Assembly: GCF_000524195.1 (NCBI RefSeq)
Contig: NW_020170403.1
Coordinates: 307,370-371,369 of the forward strand
DNA length: 64,000 bases
Direction of reading: 5' to 3'
Source of the DNA: Echinococcus granulosus
Taxonomy: Eukaryota > Platyhelminthes > Cestoda > Cyclophyllidea > Taeniidae
Shown here: positions 50,220 to 61,617 of the stretch, piece by piece
How the letters are laid out: each line of letters starts with the position of its first letter
Numbering within the stretch: position 1 is the stretch's first letter
Position numbers and translations under genes: made by a program
Notes under the pieces: generated by a model
Databases searched by the model: none
Told to the model about the DNA's origin: nothing
What the model saw: only the letters and a program-made list of their open reading frames with translations

Positions 50220-52617
50220 TTTATCCTTGGTTGCGTGTGTCCGCGTGTACTCTCATGGCCTCCCTCCCCTTTCCCTCTGGCTTCACTAGTCCAACATTCC
50301 TTGCCAACTTTGTGTACATACTATTCTTCCAACTCTGCCTACCTGTAAGCTTCTCTCCTTCTTTGCGCCTTTGGTAGCTTTATCTGGCTTGGTTTCTTTC
50401 CTTCTCCCCCCCCCCTCTTTGTGCTTCGTCTTCCCCTTCCCCATTAGTGCTACTGGTGCTATTACCACCGCTGCTGTCGATATCTAGAGTGAGCGCAGTA
50501 GCCTGTACTAGCGATGGTAAATGCTTGGGACGGCCTGGAGTGTCTGTCTGTGTGAGTACACATTCGCACTGTTCACCAACATACCATCACCTCCATTACT
50601 ACTACTACCAACAATGGTGGGACATTTGATTTTCAACGTCTTTTCGATTTTCAGTTAGTTGTTTTGATGGACTGGAGGATATCTTTATAAGACATCTGAT
50701 TGCATGAGTAACTTTGTTAGAGGCCTACAGAGTGGAAATAAGAGGCTCTTGGCGGGCTTGCATGAAAGAGCGCCTCTTTTTGCATCATCGTTAGTCCATC
50801 TCGGGCGTTTTTCTTGGAGCTTCAACTAATGACCCGCTCTAATCACCTTGGCTACAGTCGAGTAAAGTGAGGTCAACTGTAAGGTAGGAGTGAAGATTGA
50901 ATGTTGGACCATCCTCACCACGCCGACTTCAGTGGGTCCATTCGTTTGCATACTAAAGCCCTGAAAACCGTTCGCGGTGCGCTTATTCGATTTGGCGGCT
51001 TCTCACATTCCATATGTTGATCCCCCTTCTCTGAGGCATTAACCTGAAAGCGAACTTAGTTGAAGAGATCGTTTTCATGTCACCAGGGTTGTCACCGCAT
51101 TTTTACATCTTGGAGTGGCACCAGTTTCCCATAATCGCTACCTTGTTTCCGTTTGTACAAAACTATGAAAAAGCAATCATTTTACGGATTCCTCGAGCTT
51201 GCTCGTTCCAGGCCGGCCGCCGGGAAACGAAGTTGATGCTGATTCGGCAATTATGTTGTGGGTCTCCCATGTTCATTTTTTCGCATCGGAGGGCATTGTA
51301 CGAGTTCAGAGTTAGAGCAAGCAGTCCACTGACTTCGACGAGCAGCCACGTTCTTTGCAAAGACCTATAGTCTGTGTACTGTTTCCCACGCCATCACTAA
51401 TGGAACGCCCAGGTTGACCCCAAATGCCTTAAAGGGTAAGTCTGGAAACAACTTCATCATCAGCCTACAGACGGGTTGGGGGGCTATCGGTCTAAGTGAG
51501 ACAAGCCGAGTTCCATGTCATGGTGTTTAGGCCAAATCGCGGTTGACTTTAAAGTTCTGTATAGCGTCACACCTAAACCAAAAAGCATCATTTCATTTCA
51601 CAGTTGTATAACTTTGCTCCTGAACGGGGATTTGGATTTACAATACTCAAACTAATCGCTATGATTGCGGGTCATGCGACTGACTGGCATGATAGTCTGA
51701 TTTGTCAGAACTCCAAGTCTGTCTATTGATTGTCATTTGCCCTCTAGAAAAGTTGGTGGATTATGGCTTTATTCAGAGGAATTCATTTCCACTCTCCACT
51801 TAGCTACATTCATCTAAGCACTAAGAGTCTCCAATTCGGCGTTCAAATCTTACGAAAAGCAACCACAAACCATTCATGGAATGCAAGCAGTTCGAAGTCC
51901 TTAACACAGAAATCGTTCACAGTAACTTTTCACCATGGCACAGAAAACGCCTTTTTAGTGTCTCCTTATACTTCACAAAACTTAATATATTGGAATCGTC
52001 GGTTGAACAGATATGTTCTCAAAACATGAAATTTGGATTAAACCCCTTTTCGGATACTATCCTCCATGGACTTCGCCTAAGTGCGATGAAGCATTTATAC
52101 GCGAACACGAATGTGACCTCCTAGACGAGACAAATAAGGCAAAATCTTGGGTCCTGCGTGTAATCATTCCCTCACCTAACCATCCAATTTAACGTGCCTA
52201 AGTTTGCATGAGGAGGAAGTGGCATCCTGCGATTGTAAAATGTTAGCCTCTTGTAGTAATCTGTGAGTCAGTCTACCATTAGCTAGTCTGAGTGAGAGTC
52301 GGTGAGTCCATCCGCCGTTCCTCGACCAGGTATGACTGAGCATCCGCTGTGAAGTACAACGTTGCTGCTTCACAAAGAACGCGTCATCAGTACAGTGGAG
52401 AGTTGAGAGTGTTTCACGACCTTATTCGGGCGAATAGTCGGATTTGTTACATTTATTCACTAATGTTAGAAATGCCTTGCAAATGTCATTCCTTTGTACA
52501 CCGACTTCGTAAAAACATCGCATTAAAATATGTTCCTTAAACTCTTGAACGAAACTGTTACCCAGCTTCTTCGCTATTTCTTATGCTTTCATTTATTCAA
52601 TCCTAATAATTTTGCCC
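50220..52617. other. CAB39 3' flank and intergenic DNA
   Basis: The first 400 bp are strongly pyrimidine-rich and include a run of ten C at 50406-50415, consistent with a 3' UTR. I could not fix a poly(A) signal. Beyond about 50.7 kb, there is no recognisable gene. Confidence 0.5.
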
Positions 52618-52803
52618 TGTCCAATATCTTTTTGATGGTTTGCTAACTCTTTGTTGCTATTTACGAGCACTTTGTGCTTCCGCTAGGCAGTGTGGTCTAC
52701 GAGGCATGTCAGTAGCCTCCCAGCCCTTCTGTACGTCGACAATACATACTCAGCCTTGGCATTACGTCTTCCTTCGACTCTAGGGAAGACTCGAGACGCT
52801 ACA
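52618..52803 (+). repeat. Left LTR of TRIM copy B
   Basis: 186 bp. The core block TTCTGTACGTCGACAATACA aligns with the right LTR of copy A and with LTR E. Confidence 0.68.
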
Positions 52804-53455
52804 TTAATGGCAGTGGAAAGCAAACCCAGTCTTAAGGGACAGCTACCCTGAGTTCTATTGCCAAATGCTAAACATTAACGCGCCAGAAGAAGGGAATATG
52901 CAGCGGATGGGATAATCTCTGACGTCCCCTAGTAAAGGGTTAGAACTACCCCAGTCCCGTGTTCTGTAGAAATGCTATTAACTATTGAAGAGCCACCAGA
53001 TGTGAACCACCAGGGATGCTCCGTTACGAAGTTGTCTACGATACTTGTATGTAGAATGGGATCCAGATAGGTAATGCTGAGCGATACTGAAGTGAGAACA
53101 AAGTGACAAAAAGGAACGGACGTAAAACCCTCCTCCTACGAAAATATTTTAGACCCCCTCTCTTGTTAAGCGACTGCTTTTGAGTCAGTATTCCAACAAT
53201 AGGCGATGGGCACACGAGACGGTCTACACATTTCCCATTTTCACAATACACTTCCCAAAAAGGACGAAATTGCATAACCAGGCAGAAAATCAGGGATTTT
53301 GTAGTTTGATATTCTTTTAATTGCACACTAATTTGATGAGTGGAGCAGATGATACTTGAGTTTTTTACTTACAGAACCGACAACGTTGTTATGAGTGACG
53401 CGAGAGGTTGACCGTGGTGAGCGCTGGGGACGACGCTCAAAAGGAGAGGGGGCTA

Positions 53456-53648
53456 TGTAATACTTGGAGCGCTTGTTTACCCTTTCGTTTTAGCTGCACA
53501 GATCTTAAAGCTCGCCCCTGTACTTCCTCTGGACGGCACGGTCTCCGGGTCATGCCAGTAGCCCCTCGACGCTTCTGCACGTCGGAAATGCACATTCTGC
53601 CCCGGTATTGGGACCCACTTCGACTTTAGGAAAACTTGAGGTATTACA
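53456..53648 (+). repeat. Right LTR of TRIM copy B
   Basis: 193 bp, beginning TGTAATACTTGG directly after the purine tract and ending TTACA. It carries CATGCCAGTAGCCCCTC like its relatives. Confidence 0.7.
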
Positions 53649-55242
53649 ATTAAGATGCTTGTCAAACCTAGTTTTAAAGGGAGCTGTATTTTTCTTACGA
53701 GAATATGCATAAATATGGTCATAATGCCCATGTTGTGAAGGCAAGTAACCAACTCATTAAATGTTGTAAACTAATGCATGATCTCTTACAACTTATAACT
53801 TGTAATTATGTAAACGGCATCGGTTTTCTTCTAGCAACTTAAGTATTGTCCTATTTGAAGTCACGCTAAAAATTAGGGACGAACAGTCAGCCATGTCAGT
53901 GCCTTGTCAATGCTGATTGGACTTACCATTGGAGTGGTAAAACCACGCAACAATGTTGTAGCACGCAATTTTATTTATTCCTACTACTAACTCCGCTACC
54001 AAAGGATCTATACAATAGTTTACACTGCATTTCCTCCGATGCGGAGTTATTTGACTTGAAAGAGATGGAGAGGAATGCTTTGTTTTATATCAGACAATAA
54101 ACAGTCTCGGTAGAACACACAGAATTTCTCAGTTGCATGATGAACCACCATTTTGCTCATTTGTGCCCTAACAGGCGACATCAGCTCCATGGAGCCGACT
54201 AGTCTGTTAGACTGCGTGGGACTGAGGCAAATTTTGACAAATTAGAGATAGAGTAGAAAACATTAATTAGTGCAATTCCTTCAATCACCATTATTCTGCA
54301 CTAAACTGTAAATCGGTCTTCCTTCACTTCGAGATATCAAGGAGGAAAAGACCACTTCCCCTTTGACCCTACTCATTTGAACTTATTCAGAACTCTTTCA
54401 GTTATTCAGTCACCTCCTTCATTTTACTGATTTGGCTTAACTTCTTTTCTTATTAGACTCAAATGGCAGCTGAACCGTGTTACTAAATAAGAATTATTCT
54501 GAAATATATTTTGCTTTTACCATCCATTTCACTAGAAACGCTTTTACAGTATAGTCGTCAGTTGGAAGAGAAATTTTTCAATCACAGGGAGGCACACACA
54601 CAAATGAGTGCTCCCATTAAAGGTTGTGTTTGTCTACTCTAGGTTGTTTTGTTCCATAACGAACTTGTAAACTTTCCAAATGTTCCCTCAGATTTCATAG
54701 CAGTTATTTGTACAAAACGATTTGACTAGAGGTTCACTGAAAACCAAGACTTGGGCTGAATTCACCTTCACATAACCAGGAGAGCCAACGACTTTTATGG
54801 TAAAGTACCGGAAATCGGAGCAGATAACCCCAACAGCTATTAATCTGCTAGCCTAATCGCACGTTGTCAGAGGGATAGTAAAGCGCCGTGAGATCTAACT
54901 AACCGCCAGGTTCTCATGGGCCTCTACGTTAGATGTTTCAATCCGTATGAGTGAATTCGGAACATTTTATAGACCTTAAATAACGAACTGGACATAAGAT
55001 GATCTTTAAGAACACAGCAATCCAAATAGTTATAGGAATTCAAGTGTTTGATAGTCTGACAGTCGGACAAATAAGACGAGGATTTAATTGAATTAAGTTA
55101 ATTTTAGTGGAATTAAAGTGCAAAAGAAGGTGATCATAGCCTGGGACATTCTCCACAGTTTAAGTAATTTGGTTTTGAAATGGACATAGAGCGAAAGAGA
55201 AGGTAAGGTCTCCGCCAATTAGCTGAAAGAAGATGGAGTCTC

Positions 55243-55444
55243 TGCAATACTTTGATCATTTGTTTAGCTCTTTGTTAGGGTTTTGAGGGCACTTGAGGCG
55301 CCGCCTCTGTACTTCAGTTGAGCAGCGTGGTCTACAGGCCATGCCAGTACCCCCCGCCTCCTATCCCTTCCGTACATCGGCAATACATATCCTGCCTTGG
55401 CTTTATTCCCTCTTTCGTGTTCAGGAAAGCCTCGGGGTGCTAAA
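55243..55444 (+). repeat. TRIM-family LTR E (solo)
   Basis: About 200 bp, TGCAATAC...GTGCTAAA, sharing GGCCATGCCAGTA and TCCGTACATCGGCAATACAT with the other LTRs. No partner or interior was found, so it is probably a solo LTR. Confidence 0.62.
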
Positions 55445-58400
55445 GACTCTGCTTTGTAACTAGGTGCCAATACAATAATTATGGTAAAACTGATTCCTGA
55501 TTTAGAATGACTTCTTTGTTCTAAGACCTCGTTCTTAATCCTCACCCCTTCCTATCTTCCCGAAGCCTATCGAGTCCTTCAAGTCAAACCGCTACTTTTA
55601 CGCACTTTATCTTGACCAAAAGCTCTGATTTTTCTCAAAGTTGAAAAGTACTCGAGGGTAGAGTTAACTTATTGCTCACTAGTTAAACTTCCCTAGTAAA
55701 GAGATACACCTTGCATAATTATAGTGCCTGGGTTTCTCTTAAGAGCATCGCAACACGTGGATAAGGTCTTAAGGAGTAGCGGAAGAGTTGCCCTAGTATT
55801 ATACCTAATTAAAACGGGCAACAAGAATTGCGAAGGCGACAATGATGCAGGCCCATTGACTAGAGACGATGAGTAAGTTGAGACCAGGGTTCGCCTCATT
55901 AGCATGTCATTAATCTTCGACCCTCTTGGCCTTACAGGTCGTGCGTTGTTTGCACATGTGTATACGTGGCTGGAACTAGACTGTCTACCAATGGGAGAAT
56001 GGGGTCATTAAGACCTCCATTCACTCTATAGAATTTGTTATTCAATTCAAAGTAACCATTTTACTAGTGCATTGAGATCACTGCATTTTAAAGTTTCTTT
56101 GTAAATGGTTAATACTGTCCCATACGATGCGGCTTCTGTTAGGAGTTTCTCCTCCGTGTTCAGTGATTGAGGCACTCGTACGGATCCAAGAACCCAGAAT
56201 GGAGGTTATGAATGCGCAAAACTGCTGAGAATAGATAATCTGGTTTAGCGATTTCACCACTTTTTCCTAAAAGTGAAATCCTCAAACAATTTTCATGTTA
56301 TTTTGCCAAGTAAACATACATCACATCTGAAACAAACGGTTCAATGTTTAGGATCCCAATGATAGGGTGTTTCCATCGCTCCAGCATTGTTGATTATTTA
56401 CTTTCACAAATTCGGGTAATTTAGGGTGGATTTGTAAATGATCAAAGGGTTTTTATTCAGTATGGCATCAAGGCGTTCACCGCTTGATCCTCAGAGGGAA
56501 GTCGGTTATCAAACTTCACTAAAGAAACGACCAACTTAAGTCAATGCCGCTCAAAATTAAAGAGAAATGTAGTAATTTACTTTATTTACCTAATTGTCGT
56601 TGTAAATCCGACCAGTCTGTTGACAAAAAAATTGGGTGAAACCAATTATTATATATCATGAGCTGATAGAAATTCATGTCGCATATTTGTGACGCCGAGC
56701 TCAGACGTGAATGGTACTGGTAGCAAATGGACCAGCCAAAAATAAAATTTTAGGCGCTTACGAGGAAAATGAACCGAGCGCAGAGACAGAAGGAGGAGTA
56801 TAGCAACACATTACTTTGCGTTAAAAACACAATTTCAATTACATGAAAGTAGGGACCCAATTTGACATTATTTGATTGCATCCTGGACCAGTGCAGTTAT
56901 GTAGAATCAAACATTCAGCATTTGGCAAATGTCTATCTGCTTTGAGATGCTATCATCGCTAACCAAGTGGAATGTTACACTCAACCAGAATGTGAGAGAA
57001 AATAAGGTCTCTTACATGTGACCCTTTCTGCCTTTCTTTACCCTGGAAATGGAAAGTTCTCCGGGTTGGTTAAATTACCAAAGCGGTATGCTGATTTCTA
57101 GAATTGAAATATGCATATGTTAATCCAGACATCACCACAAGAGCCAAAATTTTATTTCTGGGTTGACCGGACATGGCGCGGTCGTCAGGCCTGTCATCAT
57201 CGCATGTTCAGTCGACACACTTTATTTGGTTCAGTCGAAACCCTGACCTAGCACGTTTTCTAGGTTGACCGTTCAACTCGGCACGAAATTGACCACGAAG
57301 GTGCGAAACTTGCTTTTTCGTGTCAAAGCCTTTAAAGAAATTGGCAGCACTGTTTGCGCATACGGGATCATGACTTCCGAGAAGTTAGTTGGTAGTTTAG
57401 GCGGAGGAAAGTTGTTTTGTGGTGCGAATAACTGCAGTAATTAATGGGAACGGTAAACAACATCAGGATAGCCTATCTTGCATGCATAAACAAACGTTTT
57501 CAGAGTAGATCAGCCAGTAATAAGCAGCTTGCAGATAGGCATATCATCGTAAGTAATTTGACATTCCAACAGGTGCAACAGTTTTCAAGCTAACTACTCC
57601 ACTATATGTCCGCGTTACTCTAAATATTCTGCAAATGCATCATTACAGACAGGGAAATAATTGGCCTTCTGAGAATTTGGGAAATATGTAAGGGTAGTTT
57701 AATAACAGTTGCTAAAATAAAGAGTTTGGTTCCGTTACATGTCCACTGTCACTCTGGAATGCGATTAACAGTAAGATAATAGGCATTACGGTGTGCATAA
57801 TATCATCAAAATGTTTAGATCCCACAGTCATTGTATACCCGTCGTTTATGTGGCGCGTCGAGACTTTTCTGAAGTAGAAAGAAGGCATTATACTTGGGCA
57901 GACTATACACTGTACATGTACAGAAGAACTTGGGGGCCTCTGGCACGGCTCAAAAGCTACGCCACCCGGCGTACGTACAACGGCGGAGTTCCCACGTGGT
58001 CCGTTACCAAAACCGATAGTCAAACAATAATTAAGGTGTTACAATTATTTATTTATAAAAACCGCTAAGAGCACCAAAAACACTTGTACATGTTGCCATG
58101 GCATACTGTTCGGTACATGTCACCGAAATGCTAGCCAGAGCATCTTCAATGTTGTCTGCTCGACTTTGTGCAGTGCGCACAACAGTGGCATGAGGAAAAT
58201 TCCCAAGGACTTTCGAAGAAGAATCGCATCAATGCAGTTATGTCCGAAACAATAAAAATCGGTTTGTCTCTTACGTCACTAATTGCTGGCTAATCAGAAT
58301 AGTAATTAATAAAACATTTTACGTCCCATTTATCCTAGTTAACCATACCATCACCTCGCATATCCCGGTCATCAGCCCCGAGATCAAAGGTTAAGTGGGT

Positions 58401-60775
58401 GAAAGGTATATTTCCAACATTCTGTTGGTTCTTGATAAGTACTTTCTTTAGCTTGCAAGAAAACTTTTCAATTCTGTACACGAAATTCCGTACGACGAGT
58501 TCGGTGACAGTCTGCAGGCCCGGCTATCTTCTTTACGTGCACGATGAGTGTTTCCTGACTAATTTGACCAAAACGCCTCCCACATTTTTTCGAACGGATA
58601 GTAGCAGATAACTTTCCAACGTAAACGATTCTGTACCTCCAGCAAAGGGCTTATTTACAAATTTTGCTTCCAGCGCAATTCTTTGCGTCGATCACTTACA
58701 AGAGAGTTTAAGTGCCGTATAACCTTGTTGAATTGATATAGTTCTTTAGACGGTTAATGCAGACATGTAGCATGGGAGCCTGCTCACGCTGCCCATGCGA
58801 CCAGTGCCTCCTGTCCTCCTCCAGTTTATGGTAAAAGCATTTTCTAGATTAGTTAGTCCCATAGCGTCACATATGTGAGACATCTGTTCTTCATTAGATT
58901 ATGATAAGCGATTGCACAATATCATGCAGCAAACAGGTTAACTGAGGTAAAAATAACAAAATTGATGCAAGACACTTATAATCTGAGGAGAGTTTATGCA
59001 TTTTTAGGTTCTAAAATCGAATAATTTGTGGGATGCGATGATCACTTCTTCTCCGAGACTCTCTCAACGAACAGGTTCCTTTAATGCTGCTATTCAAGTA
59101 AGCTAACCTTATTTTCCAGTATTGACATCAAAATTTGTGCTGCTTCAAGTGCGATTTGAGATACACCCACCGCCGTTCACTTCGGGAGTCTCACGTCATT
59201 AGCCATATTCTAGGCAATCTATGCTGCATCGCCATCAGCTACAAGTTGAGATCATCCATGGAGATGTGACTATCCTCCTCGACAATGTATGATTGATCAA
59301 ATCCATCCCGACTTTCAAATTCGCATAATCGTGTGCCCCTAGATAGATCGAGAACTCGCCTTTACATGGTACGGTAAGACATTGTAGTCACAAGCGTCCA
59401 AATTTTTTTTGCTAGCTTAAAATCTAGCCATCGTCATTTTGTGAGAGGAATTTTAGGGTTTTCCAGTCATTTTTGAACTCCACTTAGGTCATTTCAAGGT
59501 GTCAGAGCTAAGGACTGCTCGCATTTAGCGTGTGACTTCAAGGGTTCCTTGGGCTATTTCCACATTTATACACAAGCTTGCACAGATTGCATTTTTTAAA
59601 GCAGACTTCACCCTAAGTACTCCATTTGATTTCATAATCCGTAGTAAGAGTAGAACTTCGTGGGTTCAACTAATCAAGGCCATAAGAGAAAGTTTTAAAT
59701 GAGCCAAAAGGCTTAAATCTGCACCAATGAAAACTAAGCAAAAGAAGATTTCAAAGAACAGGAATATTAAATTCTTGAGTATTATAATGATCATTAAATA
59801 TGCTGTAATTACTTCTCGAAAGCACATTTTCAGGCAAAACCCACTAAATTTGCGTGATCGTTTGGCGATTTTACCGCACTAAGTAATTGCATGCGAAACT
59901 AATTACTTCAAGTGCATCAGTCTCCTGATTACTATATCGAAATCGAGTGATCAGAAACTACTTCTATGGGTATCTGTCGAATAACCAAATTTCTAGTCGG
60001 TTTGGCACCTTTGTTTGCTCTAAACTAGCGAAAATATATTACCAAGCAACCTTGGCTTATTCTTGTGTCAAATCCCGGTCAGACACAAAAAGCGACTCTG
60101 TCAAGTCCCTTTCAAGCGCCCTTAACTTCCCTGTAGTAAATGTCACGGAAATTATCAACCACTAAGTCTGACATTTTAACTTGTTGGCTTCCCAAAATGA
60201 TTTCATTTAAAGTGCTTTTTAGCTGAGTCTTAAAATTTTCACTAAAACTGCAGCAATTTTTATTGAACATTTCAGATATTTAGTAGGTAGATCATTTAAA
60301 AAGATATGCTAAGTAATAAAAACAATTTTACTTAAATTTATAAGTAGCAGTGCTTTCTACAAAGTTAAAAAACCAGTAAGTAGTTCGATTTGATTCTTTC
60401 CTATTATTTCTCACAAAACATTATTTTCTACCAAATATTTAATCGTACTTTGCATAAATTGAGATTACTAAGCCAGTCCGAAAGTATGGAAATGAGACTG
60501 AAGACAAAAATGATGATTAAAACAGATTCTGGAAACCTTTACTTACCGAACGCCTTTGGACGTGCAATTAGTAAAAAAACAACCTGTAAAATAAGGAGCC
60601 AAATGGCCACAAAATATTTTTCCACAACTTAGCCCGCTAGTGACCATTAATGCTATTCAAGCCGTTGCTACCTAATGATCAAAACAAGCTCCGATTTGTG
60701 CCACAAAACATCTACTTCGTGTGTATATAGAACCAACACTAAGGCCCTGACCAATTAAAAACGATGTCAGCTTCC

Positions 60776-60843
60776 AATCGGCCCAATCGTGGGGCAGCCA
60801 CACGGCTTGCGCGCTCCTGGAAGCGCTGCCATAGCAACCTACC
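60776..60843. promoter_or_regulatory. CCAAT and X-box-like block
   Basis: Two CCAAT pentamers in CCAATCGGCCCAAT (60776-60789) are followed by GCTGCCATAGCAACC (60827-60841), a near-palindrome one mismatch from the RFX X-box consensus. The block is richer in CG than its surroundings. It lies about 0.8 kb upstream of the collagen-like start; the link to that gene is inference. Confidence 0.3.
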
Positions 60844-61314
60844 CGCTCCACCAACCGCAAATGTGTGCCAACCCGACAAAAGTAGGTCAAGATGACTTGT
60901 ACGTGTCCCAAGATCGATTGGACGATCGTCACGACGGCTACTTTCTCATACGCAGGCAGTTCCACCTTCACGTAGTGAATGGCTACTGTAGTGACAGTTA
61001 ATGAAATCGCTCCGGCTATCTTTATTCCTTTCTCCAATATAACAAAGGCATAACAAGCGAGAGGGTCTTCCGGTGGAAGTGAACCAAAACTCTTAACTAT
61101 GCATTTGGCACTTCAAAACCTGGTAAAGAACACTCGCTCACTTTTTAACGCATCCCTATTAAAAATTGCAATAAGGTGACAGTTTGTACTACACATGAAT
61201 GATGAGGCGAGTGGGAGGGGGGATGTTGCTGGGACTCGAACAAATGCCATTGAGCTGTCTATTTGTGACGATCTTTGGAAGGACACGCCTAGCTGATTGG
61301 TCGACATTTCTAGG

Positions 61315-61500
61315 GCACATGTGCGTTGTGCAAGTGCACGTGCGTGCGTGGGCGCGTTCAAGCGTGCAAGGCCGAGTGAGCCCCCGAATGTGGGACAGGG
61401 ACAGACACACACGCACATGTTCGGCATCGATCTATTGGATGCGAGCGTGCATGTGCGTGCACGAGTGTGCATGCGTGCAGGCAGAAAGCGTCCATCAGAG
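61315..61500. repeat. Alternating purine-pyrimidine (GTGCGTG-rich) stretch
   Basis: Irregular runs of GTGCGTG, GTGCATGTGCGTGC and ACACACGCACATG just upstream of the collagen-like ATG. This composition favours Z-DNA and is often unstable in length. It probably belongs to the promoter or 5' UTR. Confidence 0.55.
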
Positions 61501-61617
61501 TGCTCGAGGTGGGGTAGCAAGAGCGAGCCCACTTGCAGTACCCGTGACGAGAGCAGTTGGGCCCAGCAGCCGGATTTTAGTCGCGCTGCGCAGCTGCCCT
61601 TTCGCGTGTCGGCAACC

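Larger units (their letters stand above)
52618..53648 (+). mobile_element. TRIM-like miniature LTR retrotransposon, copy B
   Basis: 1.03 kb with direct LTRs at 52618-52803 (TGTCCAAT...CTACA) and 53456-53648 (TGTAAT...TTACA). A TGGCAGTGGAAAGC primer-site-like sequence starts four bases after the left LTR. The purine tract AAAAGGAGAGGGGG ends just before the right LTR. Interior and LTRs align along their length with copy A at 33 kb (for example 53406-53449 with 33911-33954). No long open frame is shared between copies, so it is non-autonomous. Flanking bases do not show a clear target-site duplication, as expected for an old insertion. Confidence 0.74.
53649..61617. other. Intergenic region before the collagen-like gene
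   Basis: 8 kb with no convincing gene. It contains LTR E (55243-55444), two copies of the CACATATGTG-type motif (56678 and 58865), an open frame at about 60672-61117 on the minus strand, and a GC-rich promoter-like block with CCAAT and X-box-like sites at 60.77-60.85 kb. It ends in an alternating purine-pyrimidine stretch at about 61315-61500. Confidence 0.5.

Noticed and set aside
58768..58832. Short Cys-rich frame starting ATGGGAGCCTGCTCACGC
   Set aside because: Only about 20 codons before a stop, no signal peptide and no flanking exon signals.
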